Shown here piece by piece: positions 34,168 to 46,300 of a stretch of 64,000 nucleotides of DNA. Below the pieces are notes generated by a model that ran no database searches, was not told the origin of the DNA, and saw only the letters and a program-made list of their open reading frames with translations. Position numbers and translations under genes: made by a program. Source of the DNA: Viscum album (taxonomy: Eukaryota; Streptophyta; Magnoliopsida; Santalales; Viscaceae); assembly GCA_963277665.1 (NCBI GenBank), contig OY728119.1, forward strand, positions 319,258,206-319,322,205, read 5' to 3'. Position 1 is the first letter of the stretch, and each line of letters opens with the position of its first letter.

Positions 34168-34850
34168 CTATTCTTTCCTTGAATATAATATAGATGTACA
34201 CATTATGCCATGACGTGTGAGTTTGTTACCTGAAGAGGCCTTAAAAAATTCATCGCAATCCCACACATGTAAATTTGATAACATATATTTTATTCCACTC
34301 CCAAAATCATATGGAATACCATTTATCAATTTAGTATGTACATTGCTTAGTATGTGTGCTGCTGTTTGTAACGTATATCCCCAAAATGATAATTGATAAC
34401 TTGCATGACTCATCATTGATCTCATCATGTCTAATAGGGTGCAGTTCATCATTTTTCTCACACCATTCCATTGTGTAATTTTTTGAGGAGTGAGTTGGGA
34501 TAGGACCCCAATCTCCTATAAGTAATCAATGAAGTATTGATTAATATATTCTCAGCTCATTCTGAGCAGAGTTTCTTAATCTTCTTACCAAGATGGTTCT
34601 CATCTTCATTCTTGTATTCTTTTAACTTATCAAAATAATCCTACTTATACCTCATTAAGTGGATATATCCATATCAACTAAAATCATCAATTAAAGTTAT
34701 GAAGTATGAGTATCCTCCACTTGCATCAACTAGAAATAGTCAACACACATCGGTATGAACCAATTCTAGAAGTTCACTATCCCATTAACCTTTCCCACTA
34801 AATGGGGATTTGGTCATTTTTCCTTGTAAACTAGCATGACATAGACCAAG
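34168..34850 (-). pseudogene. Ty1/copia integrase, broken
   Basis: The minus strand shows CHASLQGKMTKSPFSGKG, ELLELVHTDVC with the first catalytic Asp (near 34755), YFITLIDDFS, YGYIHLMRYK, LGKKIKKL, then RSMMSHASYQLSFWGYTLQT and SNLHVWDCDEFF. The second catalytic block, normally LRSDRGGEY, reads LCSE followed by a stop. The stretch 34168-34461 is open. Other parts are interrupted. Confidence 0.9.
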
Positions 34851-35429
34851 CTTCATTAGTTTGAAATATTATAAATATCCATCTTGATGTAACTTTATCA
34901 TGTGTTTCTCAGTTACAGGACCTAGTCAATGATGCCAAACTTGTCTGTGGTTTGAATCATGTGGAGTGTCTTTGTTATCAAATTTCGATTACATGGTTTG
35001 TGTTATCCAACACATAACGGCCTTTTTATTAATGTTACATACAAATAAAAAGTTATCTTTGTAAAAGAAGAAAAATTCATTTCCAAAAATGAAAACAAAT
35101 ACATATGTATCTAATATGGATACAGATAAAAATTAGTAATAGAAGGCACAAAATAACAACCATTTAACAACGAAATCAACCTAGTAGAAAACTGAGGTTG
35201 TAGTCCATAAAAACTACAACAGTAAGTCTAGCACTTTTGGTTGCTCGTAGATCTACCTCCCCTCAGTCAATCTTCCAGAATCTAATTGGTTCCTATATTT
35301 GGATACATATGTGAGACCCACATGATTTATCTAATAAAAAATTTGTAAAAATAGATATATATCATTCGATAAAAAATGAAACTGAAACTTCTAATTGATT
35401 CTTAGGATGTGTGATGTTCTTTTTCTAGT

Positions 35430-36160
35430 GTCCAATCATGTCACATACAAAAGAAAACAACATTAGGTTCCTTTTCCTCCCATATGATATTCCCTTTCTT
35501 GGATGGCTGTGAAAAAGATTTGGGCTTAATGCTCTTCACCTTCCCTTTACTCATACTCACCATAAGAACAAAAGGATTTTCACTCTTTATATCATTATCC
35601 ACATGGAGAATGGGGATAATAAGATCAGATAGATACTTATCAAAATTGTTCATATTGAAATTGACAATAATGATATAGAAGATCTGGGTGAGTGATGAAA
35701 GAATTAGATAGGCACCCAAATATTTGTGGAGTTTAAACCCTAGAACCTCCATGCACTCAATATTGTAAGTGATATTGACATCATGAGACCCAACAAGGGA
35801 TCATTCTCCATGGTTACTCTAAACGATTTCCTTAGAGATCTTAAATGTTTCTTGTCTTTCTCTCTCCTAGTAATGACCACATAGGTTCTCAAGCATTCTA
35901 TAAGAATCCACGGTTTCATGAGAATTTAGAAGCTCACTAGAAATTGATGATATCATCAAACATTAAACATCAACCGCATCATTTATATGTTTCTCATAGA
36001 CCAGTAAATCCTCATCAATCGCCTCTTTTGTAGGAGGGTCGGGTAATGCTGAATCCAGCACGTAAGACTTCTGTTCCTGGTTTAGGATAACCCGAAGGCG
36101 TGCAAACCATTCCAGGAAGTTACTGCCTGTGAGGATGTTATTTTTATCTAGAATTTATCA
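35430..36160 (-). pseudogene. Ty1/copia gag (UBN2-type) and zinc-knuckle region, broken
   Basis: The segment at about 36160-35965 reads without interruption: NNILTGSNFLEWFARLRVIL, then LDSALPDPP and EAIDEDLLVYEKHINDAV. This is typical of copia gag N-terminal domains. A stop follows at about 35963. The open stretch 35752-35441 contains KGKVKSIKPKS, and VVFFC near 35450 recalls the start of the zinc knuckle. It is the structural protein of the element. Confidence 0.85.
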
Positions 36161-36199
36161 TAAGGATAGTGTGGTTTCCATGTTTTCAATTATTATTCT

Positions 36200-38355
36200 A
36201 CAATTAAAAGAAGATATCATTATTACTTTCTTGATTATATTTTATAAGAAATAATAAAAGTTTATTAAGTCTCCCACTATTTTATCAAGTCCTAATGGAC
36301 CTCACCATTAAAGTAAGAATGTCTAGTTTCCAGTACATTCTAGTTGAAAGGAACTTTATTCCCCATAACATAACCCCAAAATAGTTGGTCAAGCTATTAG
36401 AAGGTATTTAGTTAGGCAGGTATTTTCCAACTGCAGGCTTGAAGCTCTTTCATATGTTGAGTGGAATCACCAATCCAGAAATCATAACTTTTGGATTTCC
36501 TCATCTCTTGCCTCAAATATTACACCATGTATAGCAAGGGATGCTCATCTAGATGTAATATGATTAAGTCTACCCGAAACCTCTAATAAGGGATACCTAT
36601 ATAAAAGTATGTGTCCCAACAAGGGTTGGTCAAACACATAGTTTTATTGAGTTTTTCCTTTAATCAAGTATCAGAATTCATGATCTGACTTAATATTTTA
36701 TTTGTGGAATTTTTTATCTCTTATTCATGAATTTATTATTATCATTATCACTTGATAATTAATATAATGTGGAACTTACTTAAGTGATTAACCGTGTCTT
36801 GATAATATTTACCCAGAAGCCTTGTTTATTTTTTAGTTCTATATTACATGATTGTTCAATTCCTTAATTATGTGATCGTGACAACACATCCATACTGATA
36901 AACAATGCAAATGAAAGAAATAAAATAATGGTCATGATCATGGTCTTTTAAAATTGTTAATTTATATTGAGGTTGATAAACTAACCCTGACCTAGGGGGA
37001 AACATCTGGAACCTTTTGGGTTAATGTTTACAGCTTTCCACCTATCCACCTTTGTATCTCCTTGGATTGTTTTTGTCTCAGCATCAGATTGAACTGTCTC
37101 TACTAACTTGGGAGTTCCACCCATTACATATTCATTTTTAATCAGTTGTAGGTGAGGGGTAAAAAGATGTTTCACATAAAATAATCATTGGGAATGCAAG
37201 CCTTACATATTAATAATGATAAGGACCGTAGGATAACAAAATTAAATTACGTAACAGAATTAAAAGATAATGTCCACTTAAAATGGTCTTGGTCTAGATC
37301 ATGATCTTTCATACAAGCAATGATATTTTCAACTGAATAAAACTTGAATCCAATTATTTAATCAGTTTTTTAAAGATATATAACTCTCGAATTAATTAAT
37401 TATCATCTTTAATTTATCAATCCTTTTATCTTAAACCATTTTCTGACTTTCTTTAATATTATCATCGATCCTAATTTTAAACAAATAAATTCATTTAAAA
37501 TTATCACTGTACGTAAATTTTACCTTTAAGGAAACCTGGTGAATTCCTATTCATAACCACCCAATGAGTGTAAATTAACATTAAAAATATGTTAAATTAA
37601 ACACACATATATAAAACACCGATCACATGTTGTGCCTCATCTTTACACATGCATGATGAAACACATATCTAGATTGTGTATAATAAAATATCAAAATTTA
37701 ACAAATCATCCTAATTTGGATGAGTACATGACATGTTGTTCTAACTACACATCGTGAACTATTTTTCACCGTCCATCTACAGTACACGCCTAGGGAAAAG
37801 ACGTGGGATTATACATAGGAAATCTTCTGAGTATACAGCCTATCCAGTAGGGAACATGTCATGTAGTTCATCATTATACAGTCTTCATCCTGGAAAGATG
37901 TGTATGTGGTAAAGAGTCCAACCCTATCCTGAAGGGACTACACATCTTGTCCAGTGGACCACACAGCATGTAATCCATAAACCATGTTCCAGATGTTCCT
38001 TGTCAACACATAGAGTCATTTACACTTAGACAAACTCTAATGAAAGAACATGGTTTGGAGGACCAGACTCAGTACATTGAACCAAGGATAAATGGAATGT
38101 AATTCTAAATACACGTCGTGTGTTCTTGTGTTGTATGTCCAAGAACCCTTGGCACCACCAGATGAGATCCACTATTTTTTTAATCTAAAATAAATGGAAA
38201 GATAATTTCGGTAAGGTGAATGTGAAATGAATGAGGTGGAAAAGATATCGAGATTCAGATTTGCATAATGATTAACTCAAAATCTATACAACCAAAATTT
38301 TTAATGCATAATTCATCAACGAAATGTTTAAATAATTATAATCTTTGATGTAACC
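36200..38355 (-). other. Long leader between the Ty1/copia PBS and gag
   Basis: About 2.2 kb without gag similarity separate the PBS from the first gag motif, unusually long for copia. An open stretch at 36981-37175 (64 codons, with TPKLVETVQSDAETKTIQGD) has no family I know. Between about 37787 and 37945 a motif like TATCC(A/T)G(T)AGGGA recurs three to four times at 39-54 bp spacing. AGATGTGTA at about 37896 can pair with CTACACATCT at about 37939. The leader may hold packaging structure or foreign sequence. Confidence 0.5.
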
Positions 38356-38367
38356 ACTCTGATACAA
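38356..38367 (-). other. Primer binding site of the Ty1/copia element
   Basis: The plus strand reads ACTCTGATACAA, matching 10 of 12 bases of the plant initiator tRNA-Met 3' end (GCTCTGATACCA). It lies two bases from the 5' LTR start at 38370. Position and sequence agree with a decayed PBS and set the element orientation as minus. Confidence 0.85.
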
Positions 38368-38369
38368 CA

Positions 38370-40350
38370 TAAAGGATCTGGACCTAGCAGAATCATGGTT
38401 GGGGAAACCCGAAAATTTATTTTTTACCATGATCAATGATTATTTCTGGGATCAACACGATGATTGATGACAGTCTCCAAAGAATAGAATCAAATATTTA
38501 GACAAAGAAGGAAGGGGCCCAAAACATTTTGAGAGTATCATGCACATCATGTTTATAATTAATTTAATTAATTTTATAAATAAAATAATTCTTGAATGTT
38601 CTGTATTTTCTTCATTGATGATATTGATTATTTAGAAAGAACCTTCAAGATTATATCGTTGCACTTGTAAGGAAACAAACTAGAATCTATCCAGAAGTGA
38701 TCCAGACGTGCTCTGATGGCCTTCAATCGACACCACTCATTCTCCTAGTCCTAGCATGGAGAAGTGAGTGTCTTTTCTCGGTAATTCTAGATAAATTGTT
38801 TTCATCCTTGAAGAAAGTCCCTCGTTCTTGAGAGGGGAGGTAAGAGGATTCAAGAGAGATATTGTTTAGTCCAATAATTCTTTATTCACCAACTGTGTTG
38901 TGTGTTCACAATGGCACAATAGAGGTACTAGTCTCTTTATATGGATGGAACTTTATTTACAATATTTAATTGCATAACAGAAATTAAATACATTCATTAA
39001 CGTAGAAGAAACCCATGATCATAATAATAAGATCGCGTCATTATTAATGGTGTGCCACTTGTGAAAAACGGAACTATGAATAAAATTCCCCATCACAAAA
39101 TAATAGAAGCGTCATTATTATATTAACTTGTGACAACTAATAATTATTTAGCATCTTGAAAATTATTATTTTACTATAAGACTAGCCTTGGTCAGCTCGA
39201 ACTCCACTTCCATTTCTTGAACACTCAAACAAATAAATAAATAATTTATTCTCTTAAATAATTATTTTATTTACAAACTAGAAATAAATATTTATTAAAT
39301 GTTAAATAAAATACACAAATATATTTTATTTAATTTAAACATTCATATGAACATTAATGAAATTATTCCCTGGTGTTATGAATATTATTTACATCATTAA
39401 TAAAATTTAAATTGAATATAATTGAGACATCAAAAAACACTTAGTGTGTGACCCTATAGGATTCTTCCCCATTGGAATTAGGAGAGCTTGCCTAAAGTTC
39501 AATAGTACTGTATAAGAATATGTCAAGGCACCCATGAGAATGAAAGTAAAGTCATAATAACAACATCCACATACAAACACTCACTAAGTAATACAATCCC
39601 TTTGTCTCAATATCACATCAAGCATGTTTCATGATAGTTTCATCAACCTTTATATTTGATACATAGTTATTTGACTAACTGAAATAAACTCGTCATTACA
39701 CCATAGACATGGAATTTCACATCATGGTTCTATTTCAATAAAATGGATAAGATATAAAAATTCAAAAATTGTAATGGAAACATCCTTCCTCAAATTATCA
39801 ATTAATATCATGTCACTTGTGATGCACCCAATGTACCCTAAATCCCTCAAACTATCTATGTGATGGTTTTCATCAGTAAATAAATGTGCGCGATTCATGA
39901 AATATATTAATTATAATCATAAAGTCTATGAATAATTACACACTCTCACATATAGAGATATCCTGATGACAGAAGAACATCTAGAATTACTACTAGAGGG
40001 TCTGTTCTCATAATCTCATGTCATTGGGATTACCATGTGAGAACTTCAGGAGAGGAAATCTCATCTTCTTACAAGTACTCACACATGAAGACATGTCTGC
40101 TATGTGTCCCATCATAATATGTTATCCAAAAGAAAAACTATATTTAATAATATTTTTATATAATTTGATGATTCTCATCATAGAGGGGACTTCCATGACT
40201 TTATTAATGAAACAAATACTTTAAGACATTATTACATCATAGTCATTTAGAACACTAAAAAATATGTAATAATATGTTTAATATTTAAATTCATTAAATA
40301 TCCATGTAATCAAAGTTCAACTAGTTGGTTCTAGGACCAGAAATGTTACA
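38370..40350 (-). repeat. 5' LTR of the Ty1/copia element
   Basis: Starts TAAAGGATCTGG (TG decayed to TA) and ends GTTACA at 40350, followed by the TTTTA duplication. It is colinear with 30289-32284. No independent gene is supported inside. The open stretch at 40018-40224 is not kept in the other LTR. Confidence 0.88.
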
Positions 40351-40355
40351 TTTTA
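40351..40355. repeat. Target site duplication TTTTA (right copy)
   Basis: Identical to 30284-30288 and directly follows GTTACA, the end of the 5' LTR. Confidence 0.8.
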
Positions 40356-43300
40356 TTGGCAAAAAACTATTTATTTTCTTCAAATTTTTTGCATCAACTA
40401 AATAAATTAATTATATATTTTTTCCTTGAAATTTAATGGAATCATTAACCATTAAGTTATATTTCATTTTGAACTAAAATACCATCATTTGAATTAATTT
40501 ACCTCATGTTTTTAATCATTTGTTAAGGGTTGGTCAATTCTATAAACTTAAAATTTAACTAATTTATTTTGACAACATATATATTGTATCAAAACTAGAT
40601 CATATTGAAGGAAGGTTATATTAATAAACAAAGAATCATAAAAAACTATTTTTTTAGTTTGGACCAGTAATTGAAAATTTTATAGTTGAAATATCTATGT
40701 GATAAAAATAGTTAAACATATTTAATTTATACATTTACCTTTTATACTCAAGTTAATCCATAAAATAAAAATTGGTCCTATTCAACACAAAATGACAAAT
40801 ATTTGGGGGAAAATCAATTAAATACAATAGAAAAATAATAAAAATCTCAATTATATATGTTCCCCGACACTAAACATGCATCATATGTGGCTAATGACCA
40901 TAAAAAACAATAATACATGAAATAAAAAAGTAATGAACATGTGATCCAATTATTTAACACCATGAAAAAAGATATCATACATTCTCAAAAAAACATTATT
41001 TCAAATTCACTATTTAGTTTATCAAATCAATTTAATCTATATTTATCGTCTATTTTGTAAAAAAAAATTACCTTACATTAATTTAATATTTTTACACAAA
41101 TATAGATTTTAAATAAAATATTTATATTATAAATACATGAAAATTAAACAATCGTCTTGACAGAATCCCAAATCACAGCCAATATTTTGTGAAGGCCTTT
41201 TTTAAATAACAATGGATTTTTTATGGTTGTTCAAGGGATAAGGGTCAATAGTATTCATATGTGAAAATGTATGAGTCAAAAATAATGGTGTTGTTATTAT
41301 ATTTGACAAAAAAACTCATGATATAGTTTACACTATAGAGTGTATATACTCTTTAGTCCACAAGAAGATATTTCATCTTAATACATCACAAAAACATTAA
41401 TGAAAATTACAAACACAGTCCATATCAATAAAAGAATTTTATTCACTCTTATAACTACCCAAATATGATTTTTTTATATTTTCGAATCTATTAAGAATAT
41501 ATTGTATACTTTAGTAATGTATCTATTATTTTAAAATATTTGTTGTTAATTTTATCCCTTCTCATGAAGTTAAATTCACCTTGTTATATTTATAAAAATA
41601 ATTTTTTCAATGAGTGTTTTTCCCCAATATATTTTTATCCATATGATATAAAACATAGTAATTAGTTTCTATATTTTTAGTCATAAAAAATAATTGTTTA
41701 ATTACATTCAATATTGAAAAAAATGTTTCATACTTTTTATTATCCTTCTAATGATCCCATTAAATACTTTACATCATTAGACAATATCCCATCAGAAAAA
41801 AGTTGACCTAGATTGTTTCATTTTTACATCAAGAGATAGTCAGATATGAAAAAGTGACATCTATTATTTATAAATAAAAATACATTAATTGATATAAGGG
41901 ATAAAAATATTAAATATACAAGTTATCATTTTGAAAATGTAATCTAATTAAAAATAGGGCTTTAATAAAAACGAGTTCTTTAATCATTTCAAACATAATC
42001 ATTCAAACGATCATATTGTAACAAAAATAAATAAAATTGTTTTTAATCAGGAATGGTTTTATTTACATAAGAAGGCAGTTATATATAATGAAATTTTTAA
42101 AAAGGTTTATAAAAATCAAGATAATGATATTTTAAAATTTTAAATAGCGAGTTATATAAACGTATTCAAAATAATATTTCATTAAATGAAATGTTTTCAC
42201 TATTAAATATATAAAAAATTAATTTCATCATTGATTAGAATACATATTCATAGTACACATTGCTCCAATCATTGATATTTGTTTAAAAAATTCAAAATAT
42301 AATCATTTTTTCTCAAATGTATTAAAAAAATTCGAAATAAAAACACACAGCCCATAAATGGATAAAATTAAATATATTATAAAATTAAAAAGAATCAAAG
42401 GGAATAATATATTTAATATAATAACCACAATAATCTATTCTTTAAATGTATGCACCACCAATTATATTTTATAATATCTTAGTTTTTTAAATAGTTTATA
42501 TAAGAAGTGAAAGTAGAGAATTGTATATATATAAAAATATGTTAAATTGGAATGTGAAAACATGGTTTATAATATCATTAAATTATTATTTTGGATTATT
42601 CAAAGATAAAATTTATGCAACTATAATAAAAAAGACATAAAATTTAGTTTTCTTAATGAAAAAATATTAATAATTATATAGAAAATTAATAAAGGAAAAA
42701 TGACTGGTTGAAACACTAAAGTGGGTGAAACATTTTATATTTTTATAGATGGATAACTTCACTATCTCATCCCTTCTCGAATGGTGGGTGTGGTTTTGTC
42801 ATCAAGAAAGACCAAATTTCGTTAACTATATTATTTATCACATAGTTTTTGAAGAAAGTCCCAAATACTTATTTTCCATATATTATCCACAAAATTTTGG
42901 TTCAATTAAAAAAATGGATGGGGTGAAAATGTGTTATGACACTTACAAGATTTTTTTTCTTCAAAAGAGATACCCACATTTTACTAGAAATTAATTTTAG
43001 AATGTTAATTATATTTATATACCATATTAGAATAAATTATTAATTGGAAACCCACTTGGGACCACTATCCTTTTGTAAACTCATGTACTCATCAACTAGT
43101 GGATATATAATCTCTTAAACTCTTTCTATAAATTCCATTTTATCTAAATCATTAGTCCACTCAGAAGAAATATTCATAGATCCATTATAGAAATATGATT
43201 ATAAAAATTAGAATCAATATAATATAACAAAAATATATTACATTTTGATACTTTTCCTCATATTTATGATTAAAAATATTATTATAAGGGGAATATTTTT

Positions 43301-46300
43301 TTTTGAAAAGTTTAATTATAAGGTTGATAAAGATCAGGATATATTAGTTGTTCTTAAAATAATACTGGCTCAATTGTATCATTATATTGGGATAATTTTT
43401 CTTATAGATGTCATCATTTTTCTATTCAATAATTAGAGTTAAATTTTAAATTTCATTAACAAAAGTGTTAAACAATAAATTCTATAAATACCATTGGTTT
43501 CCTAAAGTCACATAGGTTGGAAAATCTGGTCTAATGAATTATTATTTTTAAATGTTTAAGTGACTATAAATTATCACACCATGTTTACAGAATTATTAAA
43601 AAATATTGAGTTTGAAATGGTTTCACTTTTCTTGAGATCTTTTTCTGATACAAATTCATTTATTTTCATTAGTTAACTAACATGATTTCCTATTTTTGGA
43701 TACATATTGAATCATTGATGATTTTTTGAGTTGATGAAATATTTATATTGAATCATTAAACCATCTTATTTTATCATGAAATATTTTTTTACCTTAGATT
43801 TAAAAATATATTCCACTTTATAATATAGAAATTATAGGTAATCAAGTCTAGTATAATTATAGTCAATAAGGAAAATAATTATTTTTTAAAATTATAACTT
43901 ATTTTCTGAAATCATAGTGATGTAAAATAAAATTATAATAACTTTTCTTACCACCTCAGAAACTATTATAATTGATAGAAGGGTTATTATTTTTAAATAC
44001 CATATCAAGAATGATTCGCTTTAAGAATAAAGTATTGAGGTTACCATGATGTTTTCTTTGGAATATATTGTTGAAAAAATTGATAATGTCACTTTAAAAA
44101 AAACAAATTCTAAATATTTTGTAACATATAAATTTGAAATGATTTTAAATAATGGTAATTTAAATAAATATTTGAAATATGAGTTATATTAAAGAATAAA
44201 ATTAATTAGAAAAGAAATATTAATGATAACAATAATGGATAGGTTCCCATCATTGGACACTCCCCATTATCCATGTATAAGAATTTATTCAAATGTAATT
44301 ATCTAATTTACAGTCAATTATACAAAAATTAAAACCATATATTCCTAGAAAACATTTCAATAACATATATATGGGTATTTATCCCTTTATGTAATTGAAT
44401 CAATTAACAAAGTTACCCTAGTAATCCACAACTAATTTAATCGAGTATGCACAAAATTTATACCACATATTAATTTTATAAAAATCATAAAAAAAATATA
44501 TAATATTCATATGATGGGAATAAATCACGAATAGTTATAATAATGAGTTTCCAATTTAATATAATTACCTCTTATGTCAATAAATATATTTCAATAATTA
44601 GTCAATATGATTATAAAAAAAATAAAAAAAATGAAAAATATGATGCATCCTCAGATCTCAACTATCCATTGTTACTTGGTAATTTTCCCAACAAAGAAAT
44701 ATTTATTTATTCATACTAATTTTATCCATTTTATCCTATCAATGAAATCATTTTCTCCCCTCCAAAATATTTTTTATTTCACTAGAGACTCAAACATAAA
44801 AACAGATAGATTGTAGAATATTCCCTCAATAAAATTTCATCAACATTGAATGAATTTTTTCTAAATGGTATAAAAAAGTTAACTTTTCATCTTCTTGTAA
44901 ATTTTTCAAAAAAAACTATTTTATTCCGACCTGTAAATTATTAGTTCCATATAAAACATATAGAAACGTTTATCTATGAATTTCATGTTCAATATTTTTA
45001 TGGATTAAGAGGCTATTCAATTACACCAACATTCATATTCCCATTGAATACTATAAGTATATAAAATTGATATTAAATGTAATGGAAAATTGTGAAATTG
45101 AGGGAAATAAAAATTCCAATTTTAATAAACTCATTGTGATTCGATTTATCCTTGTAATACATCATCTTTTTAGATGTGGTAATTTATGTCCATGAACTAA
45201 TTTTCAATTATCTTATCTTTTTTGGGATATATAAAATTTGAATTGAAAATAGTTGAAGTTAAAAGATGTTAATCCCAATATTAATTAAAGAAAAAACTAT
45301 TTTTTCTTTTGGGAATGGAATAATAAATTTTGTGGAAAATATATCAAAGTGATAATAATTCGTAAAAAAGTAAAAAATTAAAATATTTTCACATTTAATC
45401 TCATTACATTAATGAAAACAAAAAAGGAATCAATTTATCTCCAAATTTAAAATTTATAGGGGTAAAATTATTGAAATCGAAATGGAAAAATATTTAAAAT
45501 ACGATTTATATCAAAACATTTTTGAAATATTGAACAACATCATTAGATGATGTATAAAATTTCACAACAATTACAAATGAGACATTCTTCATTAACTCAC
45601 AAAAAATCAATGAAAACATAATATTTGAAGAATTTGACTACATGTATACATTAATCATTATTTTTAAAGATGATTAATTTGGGTATGAATTAAAACACAA
45701 GATAAAACCTTCCACCTCAATAATTATCACCTTTAATATATAGTTTTTTTACATGTCATAACATCAGGTCCCCTTATACCATTTTTGAAAAATATATAGT
45801 TATGTTATGGAAGATAATATCAGGGACCCTTATCAAGGTTTTATCTCTATTTTCCCTTTTATATTTATTCATTCATATAATATAATGATTTAAATTTATT
45901 TATTTTTATATAAGAATTTCATCATCCCCGTGATCTCAATATTAGTCATTCTTCAATTGTAAATCTTTTCATTTTATGATATCTATTAAATATTGTTGTG
46001 CCATTCATTAATACATTATAAATAACCACTTTGAATATACACTATATATATATAGTTATATAACATATAATTAATCATCAATTAATGGAAAAATCCATCA
46101 TTGTGTGAGTGATTCACAACTTTAGTATAAAATACAATAATAGAACGAAACAACATATCATGGTTTGAATACATACTTGTAATATTTACAACATCACTCA
46201 CCATGGTATGGAATAATGTATCTTCATATTTCTCATTCAAAGTATAATTAAAATTACCCATGATGTGGTTAAATGTTAAATAGTTGAACCATATATTTTT

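Larger units (their letters stand above)
30289..40350 (-). mobile_element. Complete but decayed Ty1/copia LTR retrotransposon
   Basis: LTRs at 30289-32284 and 38370-40350 flank an interior of about 6.1 kb. On the minus strand the order is PBS, long leader, gag (about 36160), CCHC region (about 35450), integrase (about 34170-34850), RT (about 33690-32760) and RNase H (about 32740-32480). Integrase before RT is the Ty1/copia order. LTRs have diverged to about 75-80% by eye and the coding region has many stops, so this is an old insertion. The full length of 10.06 kb is long for copia, owing to the LTRs and a leader of about 2.2 kb. Confidence 0.92.

Noticed and set aside
33949..34182. Plus-strand frames over the Ty1/copia integrase region
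   Set aside because: They are antisense shadows of the minus-strand integrase, whose motifs are clear.
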